Assembly: GCF_035046505.1 (NCBI RefSeq)
Contig: NC_089824.1
Span: 224,520,244-224,584,243 of the forward strand
Length of the DNA stretch: 64,000 nucleotides
Direction of reading: 5' to 3'
From: Tiliqua scincoides
Lineage: Eukaryota; Chordata; Lepidosauria; Squamata; Scincidae
In this document: piece by piece, positions 12,031 to 22,389 of the stretch
How positions within the stretch are numbered: the stretch's first letter is position 1
Layout of the letters: every line of letters starts with the position of its first letter
Notes under the pieces: model-generated
Told to the model about the DNA's origin: nothing
The model's database searches: none
What the model saw: the letters and a program-made list of their open reading frames with translations, nothing else
Made by a program: the position numbers and the translations under genes

Positions 12031-15000
12031 ATGGTAAGCATGGTAAGACCACGGGCTGGAAGGCCCACTTGGAAGGCGGCGCCCAGGACGGTTGGAGCTG
12101 GACCTCCTCCCGGGATGCCGGACCAGCCCGCGGCATGTGCACGGATGGCAAGGTGGACTGGTTGGTCGTGCGTCTGACGGGACAGGCCGGCACCGGGGCC
12201 CGGGGCCAGCACAGGCGTGGCGAGAGCTGCCAGGACACAAGCGCAGTCAAGCAAGCTGACTCTGGCTCTGTGTGGGGCCGAGGGGCAGGCAGACCCCTTG
12301 GCTGAGGCTGCTGGGGCATGTGGGGAACTTGTGGGGGTGGAGGGCCAGGACCTGGGGGCAGATCCTGACTGCCAAGGCGAGGGCTTCTTTCTGATGATGG
12401 TGATGAGGAGGAGCTCGGAGGGGTCCCGGGAAAGGGGAAACGGGGAGCCCAGGAGAGTGGAGCCAGAGAGGGGCCATGGGTGAATCTTGCTCAGTCTGAA
12501 CACTGAGAGGGAGGGGGCCTAGCCCATTTCTGCTGGGGCAGGGCAAGGTTTTGGCCTGGAATAGGGGGGCCTTGGGGGCCCAGCAAGGACGGTGCTCTCC
12601 TGAGGGGAAGATGAGCCGGAGGTCAGGAGAAGGGGCTGCGAAGGGGTAATCCAATCTGGCAGCCAACAGGTGTCGATGCAGCTGGCCGGCCAAGTGCCCT
12701 AGAAGGAGGCCTGGGCACAGCTAAGAATAACTGGGGGAATCAGGGAACATCTTGGCGCTCCTCTTCCCCCAAGGGATCTGCTGCCTGCCAAGGACACTGC
12801 AGAGTGGCTGGAGCAGGGCACCCACCCCCAGCTGCTGAGAGGCAGCCGCGCCAGCCCCGGAACCGGCTGGCTTGAAGCCCCACCAGGCTGACTCTGGTCT
12901 TGCCCTCCTGGGGGCTTCGTGAGCACAGCCCCAGCATGACCCAAGGGGCCTCTCCAAAGACATGGGCAGGGAGGAGACTCTGTTGTCCTGGTTGCTGGCT
13001 CCTCTCCTATCTTCCTTCCTCTCCAATCCCTCCCTCGGCCCCACACCAACAAGGCAGACCCTGGGGGATCAGCGGGCTGGGCCCTGGGAGCCCCCAAGTT
13101 CCTTGGAGAATGGGGTCTCCAGGGAGCCTGAGAAGGTTCCAGGCCCACCCTTCCAGCAACACCACGGGCCTTTGCAAGGGAGGTCTCTAGTAGACCTGCT
13201 GGCCGGGGACAACTCTGCAGCACCAGGGCCCGCTGCAGCCTGCTGCTCCCGGCAGGAAGAACGGGGCTCTTGCAGCAGCGTGTGAGGCTCTGGCCAGGCA
13301 GAAGCTGAAGAGGAGGAACGCGCTGTCTCCCAGGCAAGGTCTCACTGGGCCTCCCCTTGCCCCCCCCTCGTGGTGACTGCTTCTGCTTGTCTTGCAGACG
13401 GACCAGCAGGCGGAGGCTCGGTCCTACCTCAGCGAGGAAATGATTGCGGGTGAGTTTTAAGCCCCCCCTGCAGGCTCGGTTTTCTGGGCACGTAACTCAA
13501 CCAAGGAGCCCCTGGCCCAGGCTGGAGACTTGCAGCCAAACCAAGGCAGGCCCTTTGGCTGCTGCCCCCCAGCTCTGCCTAGCAGGTCTGTGGGAAAGTA
13601 GCAGCCCCGTTGCTCAGAGAGGGAGACACAGTGGTTCCCACTTATGCCAGCCCCTTTGGCCCCACTGTGTCCATTTGGGAAGTAGTCCTGGCCAGGAGCC
13701 ACTAGTCACTGGTGGGATCCTGAGATCTATCCCAGCCTGAACTGGAGAATGACTCCAAGAGGCCTTCTCCTCTAGTTTGTCTCAGGTGCGTGGCTGGAGC
13801 AGAGGCAGGACAGGGTTTGTGGGGAGGTCCAGAGTGGACATAGCTGCCTGCTTCTGATGGAGCCGCTGATGGGGGGGGGGAGGTGGCAGAAGCAAAGGGC
13901 ATGGATGGAGACGGGGGAGGGGCACCTGCCCCGCTACACAGGGGCCTGTGCAGTGAAGGTGGGGCTGGCAGGAGCCTGGTCTGAGCCCAGCTGCCCACCT
14001 GCCCATGCCGTGTTTCTGCGGCAGAGTTCAAAGCCGCCTTCGACATGTTTGATGCGGACGGTGGCGGAGACATCAGCACCAAGGAGCTGGGCACAGTCAT
14101 GCGGATGCTGGGCCAGACGCCTACCAAGGAAGAGCTGGATGCCATCATTGAGGAGGTGGACGAGGATGGTGAGCAGCGGCGGCAGCGGTGCGGTGGGCGA
14201 GGGGGGCACGAACCACCGCCCAGCTTCTGAGCCGGCCTCCCCCTGCAGGCAGCGGCACCATCGACTTTGAGGAGTTCCTGGTCATGATGGTGCGCCAGAT
14301 GAAGGAGGACGCCAAGGGCAAGAGCGAGGAGGAGCTGGCCGAGTGCTTCCGCATCTTCGACAGGTGAGACCTGGCCCTGCCCTGGTGCGTGTGCCTGCGC
14401 ACCGGGCATCACCCGGCAGGGCCGGAGCCTGCGACCTCTGGGCGGCCCTGCCTCTCTGGCACCAGGCCTGTGAGCAGCGCTCTGCAGCTCCGGGCCCAGC
14501 CAGCCCCTCCCGCGACGCCTCCCCGCGCAGGCGCAGCACTCACGGACATCAGTGTGGCCAGGGGCATCCGACCGGGTTGCCCAGCTCGGCTCAGCCCGCA
14601 GCAGTGAGGCAGGCGCCCTGCCAGGGCCGCAAGCAGCAAGCTGGAAAGCCCTGCATTTGCTGTGCCCCCCCCCCCGCAGAGACCAGCCCCTCCGCGGCGG
14701 CAGCACCCGCTCCTACCCCCTCCGGGCGAGGGAGGCCTTGCTCGGCCTCTTGTCCCGCCCCGCCTTCCCTGGCTGCCCCTCGTGTCCCGTGCTCGCGCCC
14801 GTGGCCCGCCAGGGCGGCGCTGTGGCCCAGACCCTTCCTTCGTTCTCAGCCCGGGGGCGCGTGCGGGGGCACTCACGCCCCCCTCTGCCCGCCCCGCAGG
14901 GCCTTCGCGGCCAGGGCGGGCATGGGAGCAGCCGGCGACTCGCTGGGGTGGGGGAGCGGAGCGGGGCCCTCGATGGCCCCCGCCCTGCACCCACCGCACA

Positions 15001-16108
15001 GCCCCCGGGTGCAGGATCCGTGGCCGCCACGACGCCTCACTTGGGGATGGGACGGGCGGGGAGGGGCGCGTCGCGTGGAACAGCCGGCCTGTCTGCCCCG
15101 CAGGAACGCCGACGGCTACCTGGACGCCGAGGAACTGGTGGAGATCTTCCGCGCCTCCGGAGAGAGGGTCACCGATGAGGAGATCGAGGAGCTCATGAAG
15201 GACGGCGACAAGAACAACGATGGCCGCATCGACTTCGACGGTGAGTGCTCTGCCTTGGCCTCCCAACACGACCTCCGACCGCGGAAGGCGCTTCCCCCGC
15301 CTCCGCCCAAGAAGCGCAGTGTTACCCACACTGTGGGTCAGGACCCACCAGTCAGGAAAACCTATTGAGGCCTAGGGAAAGTGTAGCTAAGCTGCACAAG
15401 CATGTTTACTCACAAGTAGGCAAATGTGCCTCACATTTTGAAGGGCTGGCTAAGAGGAATGCAGCACCACCAGCATGGTCCTGATCCACTGAACGCACTT
15501 CAGCCCCAAACACCCTTGTGAAAGAATTCCCCTCCCCAGGCTGACCAGGAAAATGGAGAGCCCTATGGAAAACTGAGCCACAAGTCTGCATTTACTAGGC
15601 CAACGTGTCTTGGCTCCTGGGGAAGGCCAGGCAAAGAAGAGTGCAAGGGCACCTCAATGGTTCCGATCTGCTGCAGATGGAGCTCAACAAATGCTCCTGC
15701 AGGTTCTCCCCACCACAGTAAAACTGTTCAGAACAGAGGCTGAGGCAGTTGCTATGGTGAACTTATTTTATAAGTCTTGTAAACCTAAGTGGGTCCTGTC
15801 ACTTTAAAAAGTGGATCCCTGTGCTAAAAATTTGGGAACCACTGGACTAGAGCAGTACTACTCAAGCATGCAGAGAACCCTCCCTTTTCCCACTGTAGAC
15901 ATTAGGTGACAGAGATTGACCTCCCTCCCCAGGCTCCCTGCCAGCCAAATGGACTTGGAAGGCACCAAGCCAGGCTGCAGATGTGGGAGGGCACTTGCAG
16001 GAAGACCCCCCCCCATGCCTGTTCTTAGGTGGGTGAGGGCTTCCTGCTCCCCAGCTAATTCTGCTTCTATTTCCAGAGTTCCTGAAGATGATGGAGGGTG
16101 TGCAGTAA
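12031..16108 (+). CDS. TNNC2: Troponin C, fast skeletal muscle
   Basis: Calcium-sensing subunit of the troponin complex on skeletal thin filaments. Six coding exons: 12031-12033 (ATG alone, followed by gtaagc), 13398-13449, 14025-14168, 14249-14363, 15104-15240 and 16077-16108, all with GT-AG borders and consistent phases, giving 160 aa, the usual length. Four canonical EF-hand loops start at D28, D64, D104 and D140, each with Glu at position 12 (E39, E75, E115, E151), so both N-terminal regulatory sites and both C-terminal structural sites look able to bind Ca2+. This separates it from cardiac TNNC1, whose first loop is degenerate. The protein starts [20 protein letters not shown] and ends FLKMMEGVQ. 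Exon 1 carrying only the initiator codon also occurs in calmodulin genes. Intron 5 holds a hAT element. The gene ends tail to tail with UBE2C. Confidence 0.97.
15317..15844. mobile_element. hAT-type element in TNNC2 intron 5
   Basis: Begins CAGTGTTACCCACACTGTGGGTC and ends TTTGGGAACCACTG in part-inverted form, the 'CAGTGGTTCTCAAACTGTGGGTC' class of hAT ends also seen at 27240 and 32879. No clear 8-bp duplication survives, which suggests an old copy. Confidence 0.6.
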
Positions 16109-16300
16109 AGCGACTGGACATTCCTGCAGGACTGGCAGCAGCCCCCAGCCCCCTCTCGCCTCTGCGCCAGCCTGTCACCACCCTCCTGAGCTCCCACACT
16201 CCTGTTCCCGCTTGCTCTGGGCGGTTTAGAGACTTCTTTGCAGCTCAGCTCTGCAGCCCCCTCTCTAACCCACACCGTCAAGTCTGGTTTGTAACACTTC

Positions 16301-16306
16301 AATAAA
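16301..16306 (+). terminator. TNNC2 polyadenylation signal AATAAA
   Basis: Canonical AATAAA 193 bases after the TAA stop, giving a 3' UTR of about 210 nt. Confidence 0.85.
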
Positions 16307-16329
16307 GAGCCAAGGACTGGAACTGGAGG

Positions 16330-17540
16330 AAGACCAGGCAGCTTCAATGTGGTTGCAAAGCAACGTCTGAATTGGGCCCCTGCCCCACAGGGGAGAGCTG
16401 GAGGGAGGAAGAGGAAAGGCACAAAATTCACAAGCGGGAGGGGTGTTTTTTACCATCTTTTAAATACTTTTAGTTTTAGGCTCTTCCCTAGCACTTAAGG
16501 ATAAGGTAGGCTGTGGAATCATTCTGCATGGGGAAGGGGGTGGTGGCAGCAGAGGAACGCCTCCAAGCATGCTGTGGTAGCTGGCCACCTCTCCTCACTC
16601 CCATCCCTGCAAAGAAAAGAGGCACAGCAGGGGAGCTGGGCTTCCTGGAGCCCCGAAATCTCTGGGTATGAGGCCCTCCCTTCCGCCACAGCACATACTC
16701 CACCTAGTCTTGGCCCCCCAATGCACGCTTGCTTGCTCACTGCTGCGGCAACTATGCAAATGAGCCTGCCAGGAAAATGACCCCTGCAACAGCAGGGAAG
16801 TGCCCCCCCTTCCCTCCTGCAGAGACAGGTCCACTCCAAGGGTGAACTGCAATCTGGCAGACCTTTCTTCAAGTCCAGTGTGCACCCCTCCCCCAAAATG
16901 CCTACAGCAGCATTCTGGGCTGAGATTCTCACTTGTTTGCCATCAGGGCCAGACCCTTGTGACGTTGCAGACATGCCACCACCTCCACTGCTGCTGGGCT
17001 GAACAGTAAGTGGCAGGAAATGGAGACATGTCAGGAGCTTGCCAAGGCCCAGTAGGCCAGCAAAAGACCCAATGGGTTAAAGGAATAGAGCCTGTGCCAG
17101 GGCAGTAGCACCCGAGACACAGATGCCAGTTTTCAGAGCAGCTGTCAGTTTTTGCAAGGAAAGTTAGTTTCTGGTCCTCACTATTCCACAGCAAAGCTTG
17201 TCAACATCAAGTCTATCTGGCCAGGACAGAGACGGTTGCGAGAGCCACGCTGCATTTCTGCCCAACTTGTCAACTGCCTCTTGTGAACGCTCTGCTATTC
17301 CAACCAGATGGCACAAACAGGCTTGCTTGCTTGCTAATGCAATCTGACCCAGAGCCTCACACGAATCCAGTGTCCCATGTTCAGGAGCGCATGTCCGCAT
17401 CTGGTGGGTCCATGGAAGGAGCCCTCCTTTCAGCCAACTCTACAGGGGAGGCTGCTGTGAGCTTGCCCCAGCATAGCCAAGGATATGTATGGGTAAGGCC
17501 ACTACCAATCTAGAGGGCACTGAATCTGGGCATCCATCTA
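16330..17540. other. Intergenic spacer between TNNC2 and UBE2C 3' ends
   Basis: About 1.2 kb of non-coding sequence separating two convergent genes. No repeat family or exon recognised. Confidence 0.5.
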
Positions 17541-17554
17541 GAAAAACAAACCTG

Positions 17555-17560
17555 TTTATT
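17555..17560 (-). terminator. UBE2C polyadenylation signal
   Basis: TTTATT on the plus strand (AATAAA on the minus), 183 bases beyond the UBE2C stop codon. Confidence 0.75.
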
Positions 17561-17742
17561 TATACATGAATCAATCGGAGAAAATGCCAAATAAATTTAA
17601 AAGCACTCTATAATACAATGTAGCACTCGTGTACCAGAGCATGCAAGGAGTGGGAGAAAGAACAAGAAGACACCACCAGGGTGGAGTGGGAGGGCAGACA
17701 CCGGCTGGGCGGACGGGCAGGAAGGCAGATGGTGGCGCAAGG

Positions 17743-20033
17743 TCAGGTGTCCCAGCTCTTCTCGTGTTTCGCATATGATTCATGGAGGCGCTTCTTGTAG
17801 GCTGTAGGGAGAGTCACAGTAGTAAAGCTCCAGCGGGGACTTGCCTCCTCCCCCTCCTGTGGTCCTTTGGGGTTTTGTTGCACTATTTCTCTATCACCAC
17901 ATTTTGCATTTTATTTTTGCCATCTTGCTATTTTACTTGGTTTTTTTCTGCTATGCACAGCTACCTTGAGTGCTCCATTCAGTCTGAGGAAAGGGCAGGA
18001 TCCAGAGTGCTTCTCCACAGGGAAGGGGGCAATTACTGCCCTGAAAAACCTCTGTATGTCCTCCCTGGGGGGAGCTGCTACTCCTCTCCAGCTGTTACAA
18101 GCCTACCGCCTTCTGCCTCAGACCACTGGATGCCCCTCCAAGCCAGTTGTGCCACAGGGCTTGACAACCCCTTCCCAAGTTTAGGCAGAGGAAGGATTTT
18201 CCCAACCCTACCTCGAGGTGGTGCCAGGGAAGGCCCCCTCCCCCCAGACAGACCCATGAGCACCGCTGGCTCCACCAACCTGGCTGGTTTTTCCAGAGCT
18301 CTGCAGCATCCGTGTTCAAAGGGCTCTCAATGTTGGGCTCTGTGGTTGGGAAGAGGAACCATCAGTGCACCAGCCCACGCTTGGAAGAGGTGAGAGACAT
18401 CAGGGGAATCATTCAACTCTTCTGCTCCCCCTCCCCCCAGTCTATCAGCAAGGGACAGGAAGCTCTTCCCTCTAGAAAGCCTCTGCTTGCCTGGGAGGGA
18501 ATCAAGAGCTTCTCCAGGAATTGTGCTTTCCAAGGAGCAGAAACACACCAGATGTAGGAAAGCAGTAACAGGCACCCCCCTCTTCTTCACTCCAGGAGTG
18601 TGTTGAGGGCCTTGGATAGTCAGGTTCCACCCCCAACCCAGCTCTGCTGGACAAGGAGGTGGTTCGGGGGCAGGGAGGTGATGGGCAGCAGCTGCCCTTT
18701 TCCCACATCCTCCTGACTGGCAAGGCCCCCGACAGAGGAACTACCCAGCCTGAGCCATGGCCTTTCCCCAGAGAGGGATGAGTGCGGGCATGTGGCTGGC
18801 TGGCTAGCTCCCTCAGTGATTTCCCCCCTTGCTGCTAAACTGAAAATGGGCTTGGAAAAGAACTTTAATGAGAAGCGTGAACTAGCCAGCTTGCATGCAC
18901 AGGCCAGGACTACAACGCGAGCTGAAATGATGCTCTGAGCAGCCCTTGCCACTTGGGGGGGGGGCAGGGGGAAGAGTCCTGAATGTACCCAGCAGGCCAC
19001 CCTCCAGCCCTAAAGCGAGCTCATCCTTGCACCCATCAAATGCTGTTCTCTGCAGACTGGACCAGATATTGTCTGAACCGGTCTCAGATTCTCTCCCCCT
19101 CCCCACTAGATTAGGGTCACCATCAGGCCTTCCTGTGTGGGGCCGGGGAGGGTGTTGCTGCAGCAGGAGCCCAGAGCCCCAACTCACCGCCCAGCAGGCT
19201 CTGGATGGAGAGCAGGATGGTGCGGACATCGTAGAGGGCCGACCACTTCTCCTTGAGGATGTCCAGGCAGATGTTCCCCTGCAGGTCCACGTTGGGGTGG
19301 TAGCAGGGGGTGAGGAACTTGACGACGGGGGCGTTGTAGGGGTAGCCACTGGGGAACTCCAGGGACAGCTTGTACCGCAGGTCCTCGTATACCTGGGCGG
19401 GCGGCGGCGATGGCCAGGCTCACAGCGACCCCTGCGGGCGTCTGCCCCGCTCCAACAGCCCCGCAGCCCGCCTCCCCTTCCAGAAGGGAGTCCGTCCAGC
19501 GCCCGCTCAGGGGAGCCCGCGGGGCCCGGGAATTCCGGCCACCTCGGAGGCGCCGGAAGGATCCCCACCCCACGCTGCCAGCGGCTCCCAGTCGGGCCCC
19601 GCAGCGGAGTCCGGCTTACCGTCCCCGCGGCGCCGTGGATGGTCCCGATCCAGCGGAAGAGGTTGTCCGACTCGGGAAAGGCGGAGATGCCCTGGTCGCC
19701 GGACGTCTAGACGGGGCGGAGAGCGGCGTTAGAGGGCGCGGGAGCAGGCCGCCTGCTCCCCTCCCGCGCGGGCGGGGCCCCTGGCGGGGCGGGGGCACCG
19801 AACCGGGAGACTCACCATGAGGGTCATCAGCTCCTGCTGCAGCCTGCGGAGAGACGGCGCGGACGGTTAGGGCAGCTGCACCGACGCGCCGCCCGCGCTC
19901 CCTCCCCCCTTCGCCCGCCCGCCCGCCCCGCCGCCTACCTGCTGCGGACCGAGCCCCGCGCCGCGCCTGCGCCGGGCTCGGCGGCCTTCCCGGGGGCACG
20001 GACGGCGCCGGGGTCGGCGTTCTGCGAGGCCAT
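17743..20033 (-). CDS. UBE2C: Ubiquitin-conjugating enzyme E2 C (UbcH10)
   Basis: E2 enzyme that starts ubiquitin chains on mitotic substrates of the APC/C. Six coding exons on the minus strand: 20033-19939, 19843-19816, 19706-19620, 19392-19188, 18339-18280 and 17801-17743; GT-AG borders and phases all agree, giving 177 aa (human 179). The UBC fold is complete: HPN at 102-104, catalytic Cys112 in [13 protein letters not shown], and [18 protein letters not shown] after it. The N-terminus [20 protein letters not shown] keeps the MASQN start and a disordered extension like that of mammalian UBE2C. The C-terminus ([19 protein letters not shown]) differs from the mammalian end. The promoter at 20.07-20.14 kb shows G2/M gene features. 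It reads the same way as DNTTIP1 and converges on TNNC2. Confidence 0.97.
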
Positions 20034-20490
20034 GGCGGGCTGCGGGTCTCGCGCTCCGGGCGCCGCCGAGTTTGAAAGTCGCGAGGCGGCCGCGGCTCAG
20101 CCAATCGGCGCCGCCCCCGCCCAGCGCCCGCGCGCATTGGCCGGCCAGGGACGGGCGGGGCCGCGGGGCTCGGCTCGCTCGCTCGGGCCGTCTCCGCCTC
20201 GGTGGCCTCGTCCCGGCGCCGGCGGAACTGCCCGCCACTGTGCCGGGCGGCCTAAGCCCCGGGGAGGCCGGAGGGCGCCCGGGCCTCGCAGGCGGCTGCC
20301 CGCCCCGTTCCCGCTTTCTCTTTGCCGGCCCTCGCGGCAGGGGCGCCTGCGCTCTCCCAGCCGCCCCCCCCCGCGGCTCGGCAGCGCACAGCAGGCAGTG
20401 CCCCCCGTTCCAGGACCGCTCCCCCGAGGGAAAGCCCACGGCGCCCCCTCCCTTCCCGGCGTGCACCGGCTCAGCACGCCCGCCGCTCCT
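19390..20490. promoter_or_regulatory. CpG island over the UBE2C 5' end
   Basis: About 1.1 kb of CpG-dense sequence covering UBE2C exons 1-3 and the upstream region. Long open frames here on the opposite strand are composition shadows. Confidence 0.7.
20071..20140 (-). promoter_or_regulatory. UBE2C promoter: CHR-like site and two CCAAT boxes
   Basis: Upstream of the start codon are TTTGAA (plus-strand 20071-20076, a CHR core), CCAAT at 20101-20105 and an inverted ATTGG at 20136-20140. The two CCAAT boxes are 35 bp apart start to start. G2/M genes bound by NF-Y and the DREAM/MMB complexes are known for CCAAT boxes spaced about 31-33 bp near a CHR. UBE2C is such a gene in mammals. No TATA box is seen. 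Confidence 0.55.
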
Positions 20491-20989
20491 TGCGCCAGGC
20501 AACCCTGGCCCGCATGCTCCAGCAGACCTCACCTGGGCTGCCCGCACTCCTACCCAACCAGAACGGTCAAAGAAGCCCAGTGGCGACCCACCCAGAGGGG
20601 CAGGCTGGAAGGGCAGTGCCAGTCGTCCCACCGAGCAGGCCTCTTGCAAGCCTCCAGGCCTGCCCTGGTGAAAGCACTGCTCTCGGGCAGGGCATATGCA
20701 GGCCCAGCAATCAACAGGCAAGTGGAGCCGCTGCAGGAGGCTCAGTACCCAAGTACCGCGTTCTGTGAGGCTCCCAGGGCTCACGCCCCACCTACCTTGC
20801 CCCTTCAGGCTGGGTGCACACCTCCTGCCACTCAGCAACAAAGCCCTGGATATTTTGTGCTCTCTGTCCCTCCCCACTTCTGTCCAGGGGAACCCCGGCC
20901 TCTCTGTGCAGGCCCCACCCTCCCTCCTGCCCTGGCACCCCTCTGTCTTCCCCACCCAGCAAGACTCCTCCCAGCTCTACCTAAGAAGG

Positions 20990-21511
20990 TAAGAACAGCC
21001 CCACTGGATCAGGCCATAGGCCCATCTAGTCCAGCTTCCTGTATCTCACAGCGGCCCACCAAATGCCCCAGGGAGCACACCAGATAACAAGAGACGTCAT
21101 CCTGGTGCCCTCCCTTGCATCTGGCATTCTGACATAACCCATTTCTAAAATCAGGAGGTTGCGCATACACATCACGGCTTGTACCCCGTAATGGATTTTT
21201 CCTCCAGAAACTTGTCCAATCCCCTTTTAAAGGCATCTAGGCTAGACGCCAGCACCACATCCTGTGGCAAGGAGTTCCACAGACCGACCACACGCTGAGT
21301 AAAGAAATATTTTCTTTTGTCTGTTCTAACTCTCCCAACACTCAATTTGAGTGGATGTCCCCTGGTTCTAGTGTTATGTGAGAGTGTAAAGAGCATCTCC
21401 CTATCCACTCTGTCCATCCCCTGCATAATTTTGTATGTCTCAATCATGTCCCCCCTCTTTTCTAGGCTGAAGAGGCCCAAAGGCCCTAGCCTTTTCTCAT
21501 AAGGAAGGTGA
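20990..21511 (-). mobile_element. CR1-type LINE 3' end
   Basis: Minus-strand open frame ending FKRGLDKFLEEKSITGYKP with RVVGLWNSLPQDVVLASSL upstream, followed by the CR1 3' UTR. It lies between UBE2C and DNTTIP1. 5'-truncated. Confidence 0.9.
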
Positions 21512-21603
21512 AAATTTAAATTTTATCCCCCTTTTTATTTATTCAACTTTTTTTTTTAATTTTAATTATGCAAAGGACACAGCAACGATTATCCAAATCT
21601 AGG

Positions 21604-21650
21604 TCTCCCATCCAAACCAGGACCACAGCTGACGCTGCTTAGCTTCATTT
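21604..21650 (-). mobile_element. 5S rRNA-derived SINE fragment
   Basis: GTCTCCCATCCAA followed by ACCAGG and GCTGCTTAGCTTC matches the reverse complement of the middle of 5S rRNA, with gaps. Too short and diverged to be a gene. A better copy is at 50098-50782. Confidence 0.45.
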
Positions 21651-22249
21651 ATGGTTGAGCGTCAACACCACTCAGACACCAGGCCTCACAGCCTTTCTGT
21701 TCTGGCTGGCCCTGTATCTAGAAATGCATTCTAAGAATGCCAACCTGGAGGTCCCAGCTGATCAGGAAGGGGCTGCAGCAGCTCAGAGGAAGACCTCCTG
21801 GGGCTTGAAGCCCACACAGGGTAGGGGCAGCCACTTTCTGTGTGCGTCACACACACACAGCTGCCAGGCCTTCCTGGTATTCCTGCTCCAGACTGCCTCT
21901 GGGCCAGCAGTGCAGCAGCCTCTCTGGGTGTGATGCCACCCTTTGGCCCAGGCAGCCCTCCTCCACCCAGCACTCCAGCCATTTTGTGCCCATCTGTCTT
22001 TAAATTGCACCCCTTTGGAGATGGGGATACTGTTCCTGCTAACCAAACCACTAGAGGGCACCAATTCCTTCACTGTAGCACTGCCCCACGTAGAGGAGGA
22101 GCCTCTCACTGGATGGGGAGGAGGAGAATCTGCACTGGCCCTGCTGTCGCTGATCAGCACCTCCACAGGCACACTAGGCCCTGATGAACACACAGACGAG
22201 GAATATGTCTTCCTTCGCAGGCAACACACAGCATGTTCAACCAGAGGCG
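21651..22249. other. Spacer downstream of DNTTIP1
   Basis: Non-coding sequence between a SINE fragment and the DNTTIP1 polyadenylation signal; no exon recognised. Confidence 0.4.
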
Positions 22250-22255
22250 TTTATT
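22250..22255 (-). terminator. DNTTIP1 polyadenylation signal
   Basis: TTTATT on the plus strand, reading AATAAA on the gene's strand, 135 bases past the stop codon. Confidence 0.75.
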
Positions 22256-22389
22256 TCCAGCCTGCGTGTAGGTGCAGACAAGAGAAAATCCTCACAAGCC
22301 GCCTGCTTGCCCACAGCAGTGCAAACCCCTCCCAGTCAGACAGACCCCAAGAGTTCAGTCATGAAGTCAGGGCTGGATCTGGATGAGGC

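Noticed and set aside
11277-12305. 342-codon frame upstream of and across TNNC2 exon 1
   Set aside because: No domain, crosses a splice donor, GC-rich shadow.
14343-15368. 341-codon frame across TNNC2 introns
   Set aside because: Only the stretch at 15104-15240 is conserved, and it is TNNC2 exon 5.
20032-21087. 351-codon plus-strand frame opposite UBE2C exon 1
   Set aside because: It runs antisense through the UBE2C promoter and into a CR1 tail; composition artefact.
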